DNA from: Colwellia maritima
GTDB taxonomy: Bacteria; Pseudomonadota; Gammaproteobacteria; Enterobacterales; Alteromonadaceae
Direction of reading: 5' to 3'
NCBI RefSeq assembly: GCF_022669015.1
Contig: NZ_JAKKSL010000002.1
Coordinates: 744,001 to 808,000, forward strand
Length of the DNA: 64,000 nt
Numbering within the stretch: the first letter of the stretch is position 1; each line of letters begins with the position of its first letter. Of the stretch, positions 8,340 to 15,710 are shown one piece after another. Both the position numbers and the translations under genes were made by a program. The notes below the pieces were generated by a model. The model had not been told where the DNA came from, made no database searches, and saw only the letters and a list, made by a program, of their open reading frames with translations.

Positions 8340-9266
8340 TTACGCCCGAAATAGGTGCCCCCTGTTTTTACCGGCTCGTTTCGCCGCGTACATCGCGTTA
8401 TCTGCTTGTTTGAACACGACATTTTCGTCAGCGTTTTCGGCACACACTAGCGCGACACCGATGCTCGTGGAACAATAATGCTCAATCGTATTCTCTTCAT
8501 TGTCGGAAGTTACTTTCAGAAAGTATCTTTCTTCCAATGCAGCACGAATCTTCTCGGCTACTTGCAGCGAAGTTGATTCAAAATCGGCTTGGTTCGTATC
8601 GACACTCTCTATCCAAACGACAAATTCATCACCACCAAACCGCGCTAGAGTGTCAGAGGATCTGATCACTTTTCTAATTCTATACGCCACCTCAGTTAAC
8701 ATGAGGTCACCGACAAAGTGGCCGTGTGTATCGTTTAGATCTTTGAAATGATCTAAATCCAAAACCATCAGGGCACCACGTCCATTGTCTCGCTTTATTT
8801 TGGCAATAGATTTTTGCAATGCATGTTCAAAATATCTACGGTTAGGAACTTTGGTTAGTAAATCCAAAAATGCAATGTCACGAATCTCTCTTTGTGCAAT
8901 ATTACGCTCTGTGACGTCTATAAAGGTCGCCAAAAAACCATTGGCCAGTGTCATGCCCGATATTTCCATCTCGCGAACGGTGCCATCCTTACAGTTAATA
9001 GTGTATTCAATAGGTGTGATGTCTTGCCCTTCACGAGCTGATACCTCAACCGCTTCGGCCCAGTTCGACAACACCCAATCTCGATACTCGGAATCAGGGT
9101 AAGCTAACAGCCACCATTGTTGTAAAGTTGGCATATCGTCTAAATCATAGCCAAAGATATGTGTGAACTTTTTATTAATTCTTAGCACTATGCCATCTTC
9201 TGAAACAAGACAGAGCGGAATTGGCAACTTAATAAACAATTCGAGGAAATCATCTTGGGTGTTCAT
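8340..9266 (-). CDS. PAS-GGDEF diguanylate cyclase
   Basis: 308 residues: a PAS domain (about 10-120; LCLVSEDGIVLRINKKFTHIFGY ... FIDVTERN) and a GGDEF domain (about 135-305). The active site RFGGDEF is intact, and RSSD five residues before it is a canonical c-di-GMP inhibitory I-site, so it should be an active, product-inhibited cyclase. There are no membrane segments, so it is probably cytosolic. The base composition is visibly more GC-rich than neighbouring genes, suggesting transfer. It lies between attC-like sites in the integron array in the same orientation as other cassette ORFs, an unusual cargo. It has only a weak ribosome site. Confidence 0.85.
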   Translation of the reverse strand: MNTQDDFLELFIKLPIPLCLVSEDGIVLRINKKFTHIFGYDLDDMPTLQQWWLLAYPDSEYRDWVLSNWAEAVEVSAREGQDITPIEYTINCKDGTVREMEISGMTLANGFLATFIDVTERNIAQREIRDIAFLDLLTKVPNRRYFEHALQKSIAKIKRDNGRGALMVLDLDHFKDLNDTHGHFVGDLMLTEVAYRIRKVIRSSDTLARFGGDEFVVWIESVDTNQADFESTSLQVAEKIRAALEERYFLKVTSDNEENTIEHYCSTSIGVALVCAENADENVVFKQADNAMYAAKRAGKNRGHLFRA

Positions 9267-9427
9267 AATGTTTTATTCCACATGTAAGCAAAGGGTTGAG
9301 GGCAATATTGACCAGGAAAAAAACGATGTTTTTATCCGTTGGCTTCGTGCGCCTTTCATTTATAGACAAGGTCAACCTACCTTGAAAACCAATCACGCTA
9401 TTTACTATATAAAGTGGCTTCGGGCTT

Positions 9428-9482
9428 GTCCAACACCCGAATAAGGTGTCGGCTGCGCGACACCTATTCTTATTTGTTATGA
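9428..9482. other. Short attC-like site of the Phd/RelE cassette
   Basis: 55 bp: GTCCAAC at 9428-9434, a perfect RYYYAAC core, then the hairpin AGGTGTCG ... CGACACCT, and TATTTGTTATGA. On the minus strand it ends ACACCTTATTCGGGTGTTGGAC, comparable to the CCCCTTATTTGGGCGTTA ends of the longer attC copies. It overlaps the toxin stop, as expected for a cassette. Confidence 0.6.
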
Positions 9483-9769
9483 CTCAAGATCATCGATTCT
9501 GAGCAATTGGCGGCTATTACGTAAAGTTAGTATTTTTATTTCATTTCCAACTTTATAAATTATTCGATAATTGCCAAATATAACTTCACGATAGCTTGTA
9601 CTTAATAACTCTGGAAGTGGCCTTCCCTTCTCGGGGTGGGAACCTAATGAATCTGTTCTGTCGAAAACATCATTAACCCATTTATCAGCCCCGTTGGTTT
9701 ATCAAGAGCAATAAATTTAGCTGTTGTCTCTAGCTTTTCAATTGCTAATGGCGACCAAACTACTTTCAA
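9477..9769 (-). CDS. RelE/ParE-type toxin (frameshifted)
   Basis: Starts at TTG 9769, overlapping the antitoxin stop by four bases (TTGA). It reads VVWSPLAIEKLETTAKFIALDKP, then after one shift ADKWVNDVFDRTDSL, GRPLPELL, YREVIFGNYRIIYKV and ILTLRNSRQLL. GxYRIIYxV and the terminal LRxxRQ are RelE/ParE-fold signatures, so it is probably an mRNA interferase or gyrase poison. The frame breaks near 9697 at ACGGGGC. If the break is real the toxin is dead and the antitoxin is an orphan. A single-base sequence error in the G-run is as likely. Confidence 0.75.
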
Positions 9770-10047
9770 GATTGGATATTCTTTAAAACCTGCGCACGTG
9801 CATCAGAGTTGGAAATGCCAAGTCCTGCGGAAAGCTGAGCTTCCGCTTTTTGTACTTCTTCAAGTAACTCTATTTTTTCTTGCATAGATTCATATTCAGC
9901 AACATCCAAAACTACAGCAACACCTTTTCCCCTTTGAGTGATTACAATGGGTCTTCTAGTTTCATTAACTTGACGTATAAATGATGCTGCTCCGGCTCTA
10001 AAATCTGAAAGCGGTTGAATATCTTGATCAAAATGAAGTCTACTCAT
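9766..10047 (-). CDS. Phd/YefM-type antitoxin
   Basis: 93 residues with the Phd/YefM N-terminal DNA-binding fold (DIQPLSDFRAGAASFIRQVNETRRPIVITQRGKGVAVVLDVAEYE) and a C-terminal helix that would wrap the toxin. It is upstream of and overlaps the RelE/ParE gene. It sits in its own integron cassette in the array orientation, with its own operator. Confidence 0.9.
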   Translation of the reverse strand: MSRLHFDQDIQPLSDFRAGAASFIRQVNETRRPIVITQRGKGVAVVLDVAEYESMQEKIELLEEVQKAEAQLSAGLGISNSDARAQVLKNIQS

Positions 10048-10061
10048 GATAATACCTTTTG

Positions 10062-10081
10062 TTGTACCTTATATGGTACAA
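10062..10081 (-). promoter_or_regulatory. Operator of the Phd/RelE pair
   Basis: TTGTACC-TTATAT-GGTACAA, a perfect dyad 15 bases upstream of the antitoxin start. Its TATAT centre could be the -10 box. Autorepression by the antitoxin is inferred from family behaviour. Confidence 0.65.
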
Positions 10082-10126
10082 ATTATAGTAAAAATGGTGG
10101 GAGAGTACAAGACTTTGAATTTGAGT

Positions 10127-10221
10127 TATTACGCCCATTTAAGGGGCTGGTAATTGTTTGCTTAAATTGTGAAACGAAGCGGAATAGAGCAAACAGTTAG
10201 CTGTCCTGCGTTAATGGCTTG
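10127..10221. other. attC of the lipoprotein cassette, interrupted by the intron
   Basis: Plus strand ATTACGCCC ... AAGGGGCTGGTAATTG ... GAGCAAACAGTTAGCTGTCCTGC ... CTTG, matching the intact attC at 14987-15085 in both arms. The group II intron begins directly after CTTG (10221). The remaining core TTAAGT resumes at 10855, so G+TTAAGT restores a GTTRRRY core site. Confidence 0.75.
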
Positions 10222-10854
10222 GTACGCCCGGCATGGGCATGAACTAATGAGGTGAAAGTCCTCTGTAGGAAGATCACCGTTTAATGAGTTTTATTAAACG
10301 CTAACTACTCGCGAATGGCAAGGGCTTTTCCGTGAGGAATGGTCTGAAGGAAGCCGTTAGCAAATTTGCGAGCTGAACACAGATAGCTCAAGGTACATAC
10401 CGACCTAGCCCCATTAAATACCATGTGCGAGAGTTAAGCCATGAGCAAGCAAATTTCGAGCCTTAACCGATACCTGCGAGGATGGGGAAACTACTTCCTC
10501 ATCGCCAACGGTTATCAGTTATGTGTCGATTTAGACCAATGGATCCGCCGAAGAATACGGATGTGTTTTTGGCGACAATGGCGCAAGCCAAGATCCAAAG
10601 TGAAAAATCTATTAAAACGGGGTGTTCCACTAGCGCTAGCAATTAGCTGTGGAGCGACAAGGAAAGGGGTATGGCGAAGTGCGAAAACCAAAGGGATAAA
10701 TAAGGCATTAAGCAACGAGTATTTAGCTAATGCAGGTTTAGTATCACTTAGGGATATCTGGATTAAAATCCATCATGGTTAATGAACCGCCCTGTGCGGA
10801 GCCGCATGCAGGGTGGTGTGGGGGCCGGAGGGTAGAAACCTCCGGCTACCCGAT
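10222..10854 (+). mobile_element. Group IIC (attC-type) intron, internally deleted
   Basis: The 5' end GTACGCCCGGCATGGGC and the AATGAGGTGAAAGTCCTC block are those of bacterial group IIC introns. The 3' end has domain V (AACCGCCCTGTGC ... GCAGGGTGGTGTG) and domain VI ending CTACCCGAT. It is 633 bp long, against roughly 1.8-2 kb for a complete element. Most of the reverse transcriptase is missing and only the maturase end remains. It lies on the strand opposite to the cassette genes and at an attC, as known for group IIC-attC introns. Confidence 0.85.
10441..10782 (+). pseudogene. Group II intron maturase (GIIM) C-terminal fragment
   Basis: 113 residues: LNRYLRGWGNYF, LDQWIRRRIRMCFWRQWRKP, GATRKGVWRSA and the final LRDIWI are the X/maturase domain of intron-encoded proteins (whole proteins are about 420 residues). 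The reverse transcriptase domain, including YADD, is absent, so it cannot drive retrohoming alone. A helper intron elsewhere could act in trans. Confidence 0.85.
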
Positions 10855-10871
10855 TTAAGTACACATTTACG

Positions 10872-11129
10872 CTATTTTTCTTTATGTTCTTTATTCTCTT
10901 TGGCGTCTATATAAGCTTGGCGTGCTTGTGTATCACAATGTCTAGCGCTGCTTTGACGGTCTTTGGTGCTAACAGATGCAGAAGAATAATTCTTTTGACA
11001 CCAGTCTAAACTTCGTTTTTGAGGATACTGCTCTATATCTAGTTCATTTGAAGTTAGCTCTGTTGAGCTTGAGCAACCAAAGATACTAAGACCTATAGAT
11101 AATAATAAGATAGTTTTTGATTTATTCAC
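10872..11129 (-). CDS. Cassette-encoded small lipoprotein
   Basis: 85 residues with a lipoprotein signal (MNKSKTILLLSIGLSIFGC; lipobox SIFG-C) and a charged, Lys/Glu-rich C-terminus containing two further Cys. I do not recognise the family. It is the first cassette after the second attI copy (11149-11294); its 3' attC is the one split by the intron. The ribosome site AAGGAGAG precedes the ATG at 11129. Confidence 0.75.
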   Translation of the reverse strand: MNKSKTILLLSIGLSIFGCSSSTELTSNELDIEQYPQKRSLDWCQKNYSSASVSTKDRQSSARHCDTQARQAYIDAKENKEHKEK

Positions 11130-11148
11130 GATACTCTCCTTGTGTATT

Positions 11149-11294
11149 TAACAGCTTATTGAACACCATTTTGGTGGTTTATAACACCCCAAAACGGCGT
11201 ATATTACGTGGGCTAATAATTTCACTAAAAAACATCTTTGTAAACAAATAATTATATGTATTTTAAAATGGTCTTTGTTGTTACGCCCCAAAAC
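11149..11294. other. Second copy of the attI-like region
   Basis: 146 bp align without gaps to 15711-15856 with seven mismatches counted by eye. At one end identity stops at TAACAGC, which is GCTGTTA on the minus strand: exactly the G^TTA recombination point where a cassette joins. The candidate cassette promoter is preserved (11216-11221 and 11239-11244). No integrase gene follows; a transposase remnant lies next to it instead. Confidence 0.75.
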
Positions 11295-11513
11295 TAACAA
11301 TTAAAAAGGACATCCATTTTAATTGTCATCACAAGTTCTGCCAAATTCAATTGATGAACTTTCCCCTGTTTTCAAAAGAAGGTGCCGATTAGATAGGTTT
11401 GTTCATTCAAGCTGTCGAAAATGTGCGTATATTTTAGATTTTTGTAAACGCTAGACACAGTAAACTGCCAATCGGTGATTGGTGGTTTGTTCTTTATTAG
11501 TTGATATTACTTT
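11295..11513. mobile_element. Non-coding end of a transposase element
   Basis: It begins with ACAATTAAAA ... TTTTAATTGT, a 10-bp inverted repeat around AGGACATCCA, of the sort found at the ends of Y1-type transposase elements. About 180 bp of unassigned sequence lead to the stop of the transposase fragment. Its edge coincides with the end of identity between the two attI copies. Confidence 0.45.
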
Positions 11514-11816
11514 TTAGGCTAATAGTTTTTCACAACAACTTAAGCTTTGTCGTCGTTTTAATCCTTGATGCTCGCAATACTCATTAAGCGCATCGCTATG
11601 CCCTACAGCACCATGAAATAAACGCCTAAATTCCTGGGTTAACTTTAACCAGTTGTCAGGCGCTATATTTAACCGTGCTAATAACGCAGGTTGTTCGTTA
11701 TCTATGTAACCTCTATTATCTTCTCGTATGCATCGCCCTGTTATTTCTATTAATGAGAGATAATCCAATAATTCAAACGGTAAGCCTTTAGGCATGTGTT
11801 TTTTAGGGTTACCAAC
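11514..11816 (-). pseudogene. C-terminal fragment of a Y1-type (IS200-like) transposase
   Basis: About 100 residues (MPKGLPFELLDYLSLIEITGRCIRED ... LNIAPDNWLKLTQEFRRLFHGAVG ... QGLKRRQSLSCCEKLLA) match, by recollection, the C-terminal part of the long Y1 transposases common in Shewanella and Colwellia. The catalytic HUH half is missing. The frame runs through into intron sequence at 11817, so the first eight codons of the open frame are not transposase. Confidence 0.65.
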
Positions 11817-12055
11817 AACGGGGTGTTCCACTAGCGCTAGCAATTAGCTGTGGAGCGACAAGAAAAGGGGTATGGCGAAGTGCGAAAACCAAAGGGATAA
11901 ATCAGGCATTGAGCAACGAGTATTTAGCCAATGCAGGTTTATTGTCACTTAGGAATATTTGGGTCAAAATCCATCATGGTTAATGAACCGCCCTGTGCGG
12001 AGCCGCATGCAGGGTGGTGTGGGGGCCGGAGGGTAGAAACCTCCGGCTACCCGAT
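11817..12055 (+). mobile_element. 3' remnant of a group IIC intron
   Basis: 239 bp are colinear and nearly identical with 10616-10854: the maturase C-terminal codons, domain V and domain VI. Everything 5' has been replaced by the transposase fragment, with the join at AACGGGG. The 3' end CTACCCGAT is followed by TTATAT, the 3' half of an attC core, so this copy too sat at CTTG^TTA. Confidence 0.85.
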
Positions 12056-12064
12056 TTATATTTT

Positions 12065-12457
12065 TTACAACTCACATATACTTTTGATGCTACGAGCAAA
12101 AGCAGTGTTATCAATTTCTTTTATAAATTGACCGCCTGAACCACCAAAGATCAGATTTTGCTCCCATACAATAAGCCTGAATTTATCGGAGCGAATATAT
12201 ATTGTAGGAGCGTAAGTTACTAGAGAGCGATTCCACCCTCCCTTTACTTTTTTTAAGTAATCGTTCACCGCTTCATGCAGTTGACTGTTTGACTCAAACT
12301 TCCGCTGAGTTTCAATCCTGCCTTTGTTGTAAATTAGGCAGTCAATATTTTCATTTTTATCGAAAAGCCCATCGTTTGTTACTGGAAGATAAAAGTAACC
12401 TAAAATCACTAATACAGCCACAAGCAAAATAGAAAGCATAATTTTTATTATGAACAC
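12065..12457 (-). CDS. Cassette-encoded single-pass membrane protein
   Basis: About 130 residues from GTG 12457; an ATG at 12439 is the alternative. The open frame extends into the neighbouring attC, but a start there is unlikely. One membrane span (MLSILLVAVLVILGYFYLP) precedes a periplasmic or outer domain of about 95 residues (ENIDCLIYNKGRIETQRKF ... YAPTIYIRSDKFRLIVWEQN ... SIKSICEL). I recognise no family. Its attC has been destroyed by the intron remnant. Confidence 0.6.
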   Translation of the reverse strand: MFIIKIMLSILLVAVLVILGYFYLPVTNDGLFDKNENIDCLIYNKGRIETQRKFESNSQLHEAVNDYLKKVKGGWNRSLVTYAPTIYIRSDKFRLIVWEQNLIFGGSGGQFIKEIDNTAFARSIKSICEL

Positions 12458-12478
12458 GGCAACCCAGTATTTAAAAAT

Positions 12479-12575
12479 ATAACGCCTTACTAATGGGCGC
12501 ATAAATGCTTGGCTAAAATTAGCGACGAAGGAGCGCAAGCCAAGCGTTTTGCGTCCTTTTAAGTAACTTGTTATA
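12479..12575. other. attC site
   Basis: 97 bp from ATAACGCC to CTTGTTATA. The arms AATGCTTGGCT ... AGCCAAGCGTTTTGCGTCC and the ends pair imperfectly, as attC sites do. The stop of the next cassette ORF (12571-12573) lies inside it. The cassette strand is minus. Confidence 0.8.
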
Positions 12576-12852
12576 GCTCCCTTTCCCCGTTTTCTTTGTC
12601 TTTGGGTTCACCATTCTCATCTTCTTCCTTTAATTGCTCTTGCCTTATTCTTTCGAGCTTTTTAATCTCCTGAGGAGGAATAGGAAAGACAGACAATATT
12701 GGAAAAACTGCCAAAAATATAAATGCCCCTCTTGGCATTCTTTTACTCCACACAACTAGCCGATACATCCCTCGAATTATTAGAACGGTAAATAATATTA
12801 ATGCAAAGTAAAAACCAAGTTCTACAAGAATAGATGAATTATAAAAGTCCAT
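12571..12852 (-). CDS. Cassette-encoded two-span membrane protein
   Basis: 93 residues: membrane segments at about 8-26 and 42-58 (FYFALILFTVLIIRGMY, GAFIFLAVFPILSVFPI), then a strongly charged tail rich in Glu and Lys (KKLERIRQEQLKEEDENGE). No family recognised. It has its own attC downstream, a complete cassette. Confidence 0.7.
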   Translation of the reverse strand: MDFYNSSILVELGFYFALILFTVLIIRGMYRLVVWSKRMPRGAFIFLAVFPILSVFPIPPQEIKKLERIRQEQLKEEDENGEPKDKENGEREL

Positions 12853-12911
12853 TTAACAAACCTCCCCGTTATAAAATATATGGGGAGGCTTTCACTGACA
12901 TTCAAGTAGCT

Positions 12912-13003
12912 ATAACGCCTCGCTAAGAGGCAAATAATAGTTGGTCAAAATAAGCGAGGCACGAGCAAAAACCAACTGTTATTTGTCCTGCTTGAGCGAC
13001 TTG
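12912..13003. other. attC site, interrupted by the IS1111-type element
   Basis: ATAACGCCTCGC ... AATAATAGTTGGT ... ACCAACTGTTATTTGTCCTGC ... GACTTG gives one side. The missing core TTATATGC resumes at 14606. Removing 13004-14605 restores one attC of about 99 bp for the cassette at 14617-14970. Confidence 0.8.
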
Positions 13004-13080
13004 ATACTAATTGAGCCTCCTCCCCAAAGTCTAGCATTACGCTACACTTTAAGGCGACTAAACCAACAGGAGAAGACTCT

Positions 13081-14125
13081 ATGAAATTCTACACTACTTT
13101 ACAGCAATATTATTGCGGAATCGACTTGCATGCCAGAATTCTTTACGTTTGTATTCTCAATCAACAAGGGGATAAACTCGTTCACCAAAAAATTGGGGCT
13201 GATCCGCCGGCTTTACTACAATTACTCGAACCCTACATCGGCAATGTGGTAGTTGGTGTTGAATGCATGCATTGTTGGTACTGGGTTAGTGATTTTTGCC
13301 AAACACATGAGATAAACTTTGTCTTAGGCCATGCACTTTACATGAAAGCCATTCATGGTGGAAAAGCCAAAAATGATAAAATTGACTCATACAAAATAGC
13401 CAAACTTGCTAAAAGGTGGAAACTTCCCTCTTGCGTATAATTACCCAAAAGAAATGAGGGCAACAAGAGATTTACTTCGTAGAAGAACCGGCGTAGTCAG
13501 GCACGGCGCTAATCTTAAAGCTCATGTGGTCAATACTGACAGTCAATATAATTTACCTACCCGCGACCTGAATCTAAAAAATGTTTCCGCAAGAGAAACA
13601 CTACGACATTGCTATGATGATGAGGTAGTTCAACGCACCATTGAACTCGACATGGTGTTACTTGATTGCTATGCAAAAGAGTTGTCCAAAGTTGAATACT
13701 TTATTGAAAAACAAGCCAAACAACATCATGGGGCTTACCTTTATATTATTCGTAGTTTTCCTGGTATAGGGCAAATACTAGGGTTAACTATCCTGTATGA
13801 AATAGGTGATATTACCCGCTTTAATTCTGTTCAAAACTTTGCGTCTTACAGTAGATTAGTCAAATGTAAAGCCGAGTCTGCCGGAAAGACTTACGGCACC
13901 AGTGGTAATAAAATTGGTAACGGTCATCTAAAATGGGCGTTTAGTGAAGCAGCCGTTCTTTATTTACGTGGCAATGATAAAGCCAAAAATTATCTTAATA
14001 AATTACAACGACGCATGAGTAAAGGCAAAGCCTTATCAGCCTTAGCGCATAAAATTGGTCGTTGTATTTATTTTATGCTGAAGGATAAAACTGTATTTGA
14101 TGAAACTAAATTTTTAAAAGGTTAA
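13081..14125 (+). CDS. IS110/IS1111 family DEDD transposase (frameshifted)
   Basis: The N-terminal half has the RuvC-like DEDD residues in GIDLH, VGVECMH and NDKIDSYKIA. The C-terminal half has FPGIGQILGLTILYEIGDITRF and YGTSGNKIGNGHLKWAFSEAA with the conserved serine region. Length after repair is about 347 residues, normal for the family. The frame breaks near 13405-13430 at GCTAAAAGG. The enzyme would be a bridge/seekRNA-guided recombinase. The start ATG 13081 has AGGAGA upstream. Confidence 0.85.
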
Positions 14126-14605
14126 GTCGCACAATGGCGTGAGCTTCTCGCCTAACTGGATGAAAAAGAGCATGAGGTTAATCGTCAAGCCAATTGTTGT
14201 TCATGATGATTACTATGCCATGTAGTTCAAGCCACGTTGTCTTGATTAGACACGCCATTGGTGCGCATTACCTTATAAGAGCAATGAGTAAACTCGTTTA
14301 CACCTTAACTGAGCCTGAAACTAACTGAGACCTGTTTAACACCAAGTAATCATCCTACTTGAATAGTGCCAAAGAAAAGGTTAACCGATGAATGTCTAGT
14401 GCCCCTGCTACCGAAAAGGATTAAGGAAAAGCAGGCAGTGATGAGATCACACTAAGAGAGCCTCAATATGTGTTTGCCGTAAACGAGCGTTTAATGGCTA
14501 ACTGACATAACGAAGAAGACGAATTTACTGATTGAAAACAATTAGCTACCTAGCGGTAGCTAAAAGAACACTATTGCCTATTGACGCGAGATGGGCTCAT
14601 ATGTG
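14126..14605 (+). ncRNA. Non-coding right end, candidate seekRNA/bridge RNA
   Basis: 480 bp after the transposase hold no ORF of note. IS1111-group elements are known to encode their guide RNA on this side. A perfect hairpin AGCTACC-TAGC-GGTAGCT lies at 14544-14561. GACATAAC at 14504-14511 is the reverse complement of GTTATGTC, the core of the attC at 15080-15087. The RNA limits are not visible and the guide assignment is a guess. Confidence 0.4.
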
Positions 14606-14616
14606 TTATATGCGCT

Positions 14617-14970
14617 TTACTTTTGATTCTTGCAATTTTCCCAAGACTTGTATACTTTACCATTTTTTGGAGATATAAAAGCAAAATCAGAAAAACTATT
14701 ACCGTTATTTACAATGACGCAGCCATGAAGTAAACCAAATTTACCATAATAATCGCCGTTGAAATTTGATTTTAAAAAGGCTATTCCAGTATCTTCTTGA
14801 CCAATTCCCGCTATCTCAATATGTAAATCCTTTCCCACTTTATAGGAACAATTTAATTGTTGATAATCATCTTCCTGGCATTTTTTGCCCTCTAAAATTA
14901 CTTCATAAGTGCCGACTAAAGAAAATTGACTAAAAAAAGATAAACTTATGATTAACGCAAATAGCTTCAT
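14617..14970 (-). CDS. Cassette-encoded small secreted protein
   Basis: 117 residues from ATG 14970 (AGGAGA four bases upstream). A signal peptide (MKLFALIISLSFFSQFSLVG) is followed by a small beta-rich domain with four Cys (KKCQ, LNCSYKV, HGCVIV, ENCK) that could form two disulfides in the periplasm. No family recognised. Its attC holds the IS element. Confidence 0.75.
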   Translation of the reverse strand: MKLFALIISLSFFSQFSLVGTYEVILEGKKCQEDDYQQLNCSYKVGKDLHIEIAGIGQEDTGIAFLKSNFNGDYYGKFGLLHGCVIVNNGNSFSDFAFISPKNGKVYKSWENCKNQK

Positions 14971-14986
14971 GGGATCTCCTGTGCAT

Positions 14987-15085
14987 ATAACGCCCAAATA
15001 AGGGGCTGATTAACTGTTGGCTAAAATGTGAAGCGAAGCGAAACCGAGCCTACTGTTAGCAGTCCCGCTTAATTTTCTTGTTATG
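14987..15085. other. attC site (intact)
   Basis: 99 bp, the cleanest copy. On the cassette (minus) strand it runs CATAACAAG ... AAGCGGGACTGCTAACAG ... AGCCCCTTATTTGGGCGTTAT. The TAACAA, GGGACTG and GCCCCTTA-GGGCGTTA parts closely recall the Vibrio cholerae VCR sites. It separates the DUF6151 cassette from the next. Confidence 0.85.
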
Positions 15086-15111
15086 TCACTTGCAACAGTA
15101 ATCGAAATTTC

Positions 15112-15678
15112 TTAATTAAGAATATTTGGTTTAGCAATAGGTTTTCCGTTATCATCGAAAAATACAGAAGGTTTATTAAGTCCTTTTATTTTCCAAACAA
15201 TAAGTTTGGAAAGACTTCTAAGAATAATCTTAAGAGATGATCCTTTCAGTTCAGTAGGGACTTCCTGCCTAGCAAATTTTGTCTGAATGTGGCCTCTATT
15301 TTTTCCTAATTCTTCGTCTCGGGTAGAAGCATTATCCATAAAATTATGGATAACCCCAATAAAAGGAACTCCTGGTCCCATTGTATTACCTATTGGAGTA
15401 TTGCAACATATTGTATACCGGCGATACATACCTTTAGCGCTTAACCTAACACTCGAAATTTGTTCAATTCCTTCTGTAATTTTTATATTAGAAATCGGCA
15501 TTTGAAATATGTCCGTACCACCGTATTGATCTAATACACTACTTTCTTGATTTAAATACTGAGCAAACGATTGACAGTCATCACAGCAACACATAATTCT
15601 TGTACCGGAACTTTCATTTACATTCTTAGTTTTTCCTTTAACTTTCCCACAAGAACATTTTAATTTTATTTCTGGCAT
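15112..15678 (-). CDS. DUF6151/GFA-like zinc-binding protein, first cassette
   Basis: 188 residues. The N-terminus has KCSCGKVKG and CCCDDCQSFAQYL, the Cys pattern of GFA/Mss4-like zinc folds, followed by YRRYTICCNTPIGNT. The layout agrees with DUF6151, whose function is unknown; GFA relatives bind zinc and in one case glutathione-formaldehyde. Being next to attI it is the most recently gained cassette and best placed for expression. ATG 15678 overlaps no other gene. Confidence 0.75.
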   Translation of the reverse strand: MPEIKLKCSCGKVKGKTKNVNESSGTRIMCCCDDCQSFAQYLNQESSVLDQYGGTDIFQMPISNIKITEGIEQISSVRLSAKGMYRRYTICCNTPIGNTMGPGVPFIGVIHNFMDNASTRDEELGKNRGHIQTKFARQEVPTELKGSSLKIILRSLSKLIVWKIKGLNKPSVFFDDNGKPIAKPNILN

Positions 15679-15710
15679 TAGATTAGTTCTCCATATTTAA
15701 TTTGATGACA

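Larger units (their letters stand above)
13004..14605 (+). mobile_element. IS1111-type (IS110 family) insertion sequence in an attC
   Basis: About 1.6 kb with subterminal rather than terminal inverted repeats (TGAGCC at 13012-13017, GGCTCA at 14594-14599) and no target duplication, both typical of the IS1111 group. It lies exactly at CTTG^TTA of an attC, as described for the IS1111-attC subgroup. The transposase gene is near the left end and a 480-bp non-coding right end follows it. Confidence 0.85.

Noticed and set aside
8204..9102. Plus-strand ORFs across the intron remnant and the GGDEF gene
   Set aside because: They are antisense to a convincing PAS-GGDEF protein or run through intron RNA domains and show no protein family features.
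11931..12131. Plus-strand ORF over the intron 3' end
   Set aside because: It translates intron domains V and VI and overlaps the cassette gene on the other strand.
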